Source: Ricinus communis
Taxonomy: Eukaryota > Streptophyta > Magnoliopsida > Malpighiales > Euphorbiaceae
Assembly: GCF_019578655.1 (NCBI RefSeq)
Contig: NC_063265.1
Coordinates: 10,884,501 to 10,948,500 of the forward strand
DNA length: 64,000 bases
Direction of reading: 5' to 3'
Below the pieces are notes generated by a model that saw nothing but the letters and a program-made list of their open reading frames with translations, ran no database searches and was not told the DNA's origin. This document shows positions 62,661 to 64,000 of the stretch, one piece after another (position 1 is the stretch's first letter; each line of letters opens with the position of its first letter). The position numbers and the translations under genes are program-made.

Positions 62661-63769
62661 AATAGCTGCTTTTTACTAACTCTTTTAAGTGGGGAAAACA
62701 TCTTGAATTTCCTCAGTTACCATATTTGATATTTTAAGAGGGAATAGCCTGCTTCCTTTTTCAGCTGCAATGACTTTTTTTTTTTTTGAGTTTGTGTCAT
62801 GTGAATTGTATATGTTTTGTAAGTTATATCATTATATGTCATGTTATATATGAGAGGAGTTATGATTCTATTTTGGACTAAATTTGTTTTATCAGATACA
62901 TATATATGCTCACCTAAGTGGTTTTTGCTCGTCTTACACTTATGGAAAGCTCCACCTGTTCATCGGCTGTTATTAGGTGTACGAGTTTGTTGAGAATGTA
63001 ACTTCATATCTTTCTATTTTTCTGCTGGTGAGGATGTAACTCAAAATCTTTGAAATTCTTCTTTTTTCTGCTGACGAGAATGAATAAATAGAAACTGTTG
63101 TATCTTTATATATTCCCACTGTGCATGCAAAGATGTGATTCTAGGACATGTATTCAACTTCTGGAGTTAAAAGCATCACCCGCTGATTTTTGAACTGAAG
63201 TATGTAAAGGTTGCAGAAGTGACGACATCAATATTCTGCAGCAAGTTAATACTGAACTGCTGCAATTGGGGTCTAAGATTTGTAGTTGTAAGGCTGGAAT
63301 GTGTCAAAAGAAAGAAGAAAAGATACAGTTTATTACCAAGACTTCAGAACCGTATTCATTCTTTATCTATCATAGATTCGCAGCTTAATGAATTCGCATA
63401 TTTAGAAAAATAAAAGGTTTAAACCAAATCTTGAATAGTGTATGCATTCAGTTAACAAGAAAATTTTCTTCATAATTAAAATACTTTTACTCACTTTGAA
63501 ATTGATACAATCAAACTCTATAATCATTTAACTGAATCAAAAATTGAAAATACAAAGTAATATAAAATAATAATTGAACCGAAATTCAACGAACTTAATA
63601 TTAAAACAACAGAATTTTAAGTTCATTGTCAAAATATTCATTTACGCAAGAAGGTGAAGGCATTAAGTTGTAAATTTAGGTAAGAGACCGTTAACATAAC
63701 TGATGACTGTTTAAAGTTATTGTTGTGGTCTCTTTATCTGTTTCCCAGTTTCTCCCTCCAAAAACAAAA
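62661..63769. other. WDL 3' flank and promoter of the next gene
   Basis: The first part is the WDL 3' untranslated region; AATAAA at about 63083-63088 is one possible polyadenylation signal. The AT-rich stretch at 63.4-63.7 kb would be the promoter of the following gene on the same strand. Confidence 0.5.
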
Positions 63770-64000
63770 ATGAGCAACTTTGCTCACTCTCTCTCTTCCT
63801 TGTCCTCTCTTTCCTCTATCACTTTCCAACCCATCAAAATTCCCCTAAAATCTTCAACTTCAACTGCAACTAAATCTTCTAAAGCATTAACCCTGACTTG
63901 CACTACTACTTCCCAACCCAATAAAAGACCCACATCCAAGAACCGCAAGAAATCATCATATGGCACTTCAAGAAGGTCAGTTCTAAAGAAAACGTTTAGC
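63770..64000 (+). CDS. Plastid-targeted protein, 5' part only
   Basis: An open frame begins MSNFAHSLSSLSSLSS and runs 77 codons to the window end. The first roughly 50 residues are rich in Ser, Thr and Lys with almost no acidic residues, as in a chloroplast transit peptide. They are followed by a basic segment, KKSSYGTSRRSVLKKTFS. The catalytic part lies outside the window. In Arabidopsis the gene after WDL1 in this block includes an FAD/NAD(P)-binding oxidoreductase (At3g04650), whose N-terminus I recall as similar to this basic segment. That identity is inferred from position and memory, not shown by the residues here. Confidence 0.65.
   Translation, partial: MSNFAHSLSSLSSLSSITFQPIKIPLKSSTSTATKSSKALTLTCTTTSQPNKRPTSKNRKKSSYGTSRRSVLKKTFS

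Noticed and set aside
1..64000. CRISPR arrays, operons, prophage or bacterial defence systems
   Set aside because: Nothing prokaryotic is present. All supported genes are intron-bearing or plant-family genes.

Overview
This window is nuclear DNA from a flowering plant, most likely a rosid eudicot. The genes are broken by short GT-AG introns, intergenic DNA is very AT-rich with many microsatellites and small inverted-repeat elements, and every recognisable product belongs to a plant family. Species cannot be read from the sequence.

Layout. 1-10.9 kb: AT-rich intergenic DNA without a convincing gene, holding a 524-bp foldback element (7997-8520), a weaker inverted-repeat element near 1.6-2.07 kb and a long (TA)n tract. 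10.93-11.25 kb (-): a 104-aa secreted-peptide precursor. 12.7-16.7 kb (-): a 15-exon gene for plastid AIR carboxylase (PurK-PurE fusion, 629 aa), with one GC-AG intron. 17.8-18.06 kb: a 122-bp tandem duplication. 19.4-23.6 kb (-): a two-exon MYOB-type myosin-binding protein (1123 aa) carrying about four copies of a 75-residue repeat. 23.6-29.1 kb: intergenic. 29.1-32.7 kb (+): a MUSTANG-type domesticated Mutator transposase (750 aa, one coding exon). 33.5-35.6 kb (-): an ankyrin/PGG pseudogene. 36.6-42.5 kb (-): an FLK-type triple-KH RNA-binding protein (548 aa) with an Asp-His repeat and a second GC-AG intron. 44.2-45.4 kb (-): an Alba-family protein (153 aa). 45.5-58.4 kb: about 13 kb of AT-rich DNA with no gene found. 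58.4-62.7 kb (+): a WVD2-like (WDL/TPX2) microtubule-binding protein (372 aa). 63.77 kb to the window end (+): the first exon of a plastid-targeted protein.

The genes do not form a pathway: they cover purine synthesis, myosin cargo tethering, a transposase-derived regulator, flowering-time RNA binding, nucleic-acid binding and cortical microtubules. As I recall Arabidopsis, the order MUG1, FLK, Alba, WDL1 and an FAD oxidoreductase matches At3g04605 to At3g04650, and a MUSTANG gene and a MYOB gene are also near each other around At5g16505 to At5g16720. The right half of the window therefore looks like a conserved ancestral gene block. Exon boundaries were placed by hand from splice sites, reading frame and family conservation, and the frames close exactly for all five spliced genes. 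No wholly new system was found. The most unusual features are the repeat-expanded N-termini of MYOB, MUSTANG and FLK, and the two GC-AG introns.
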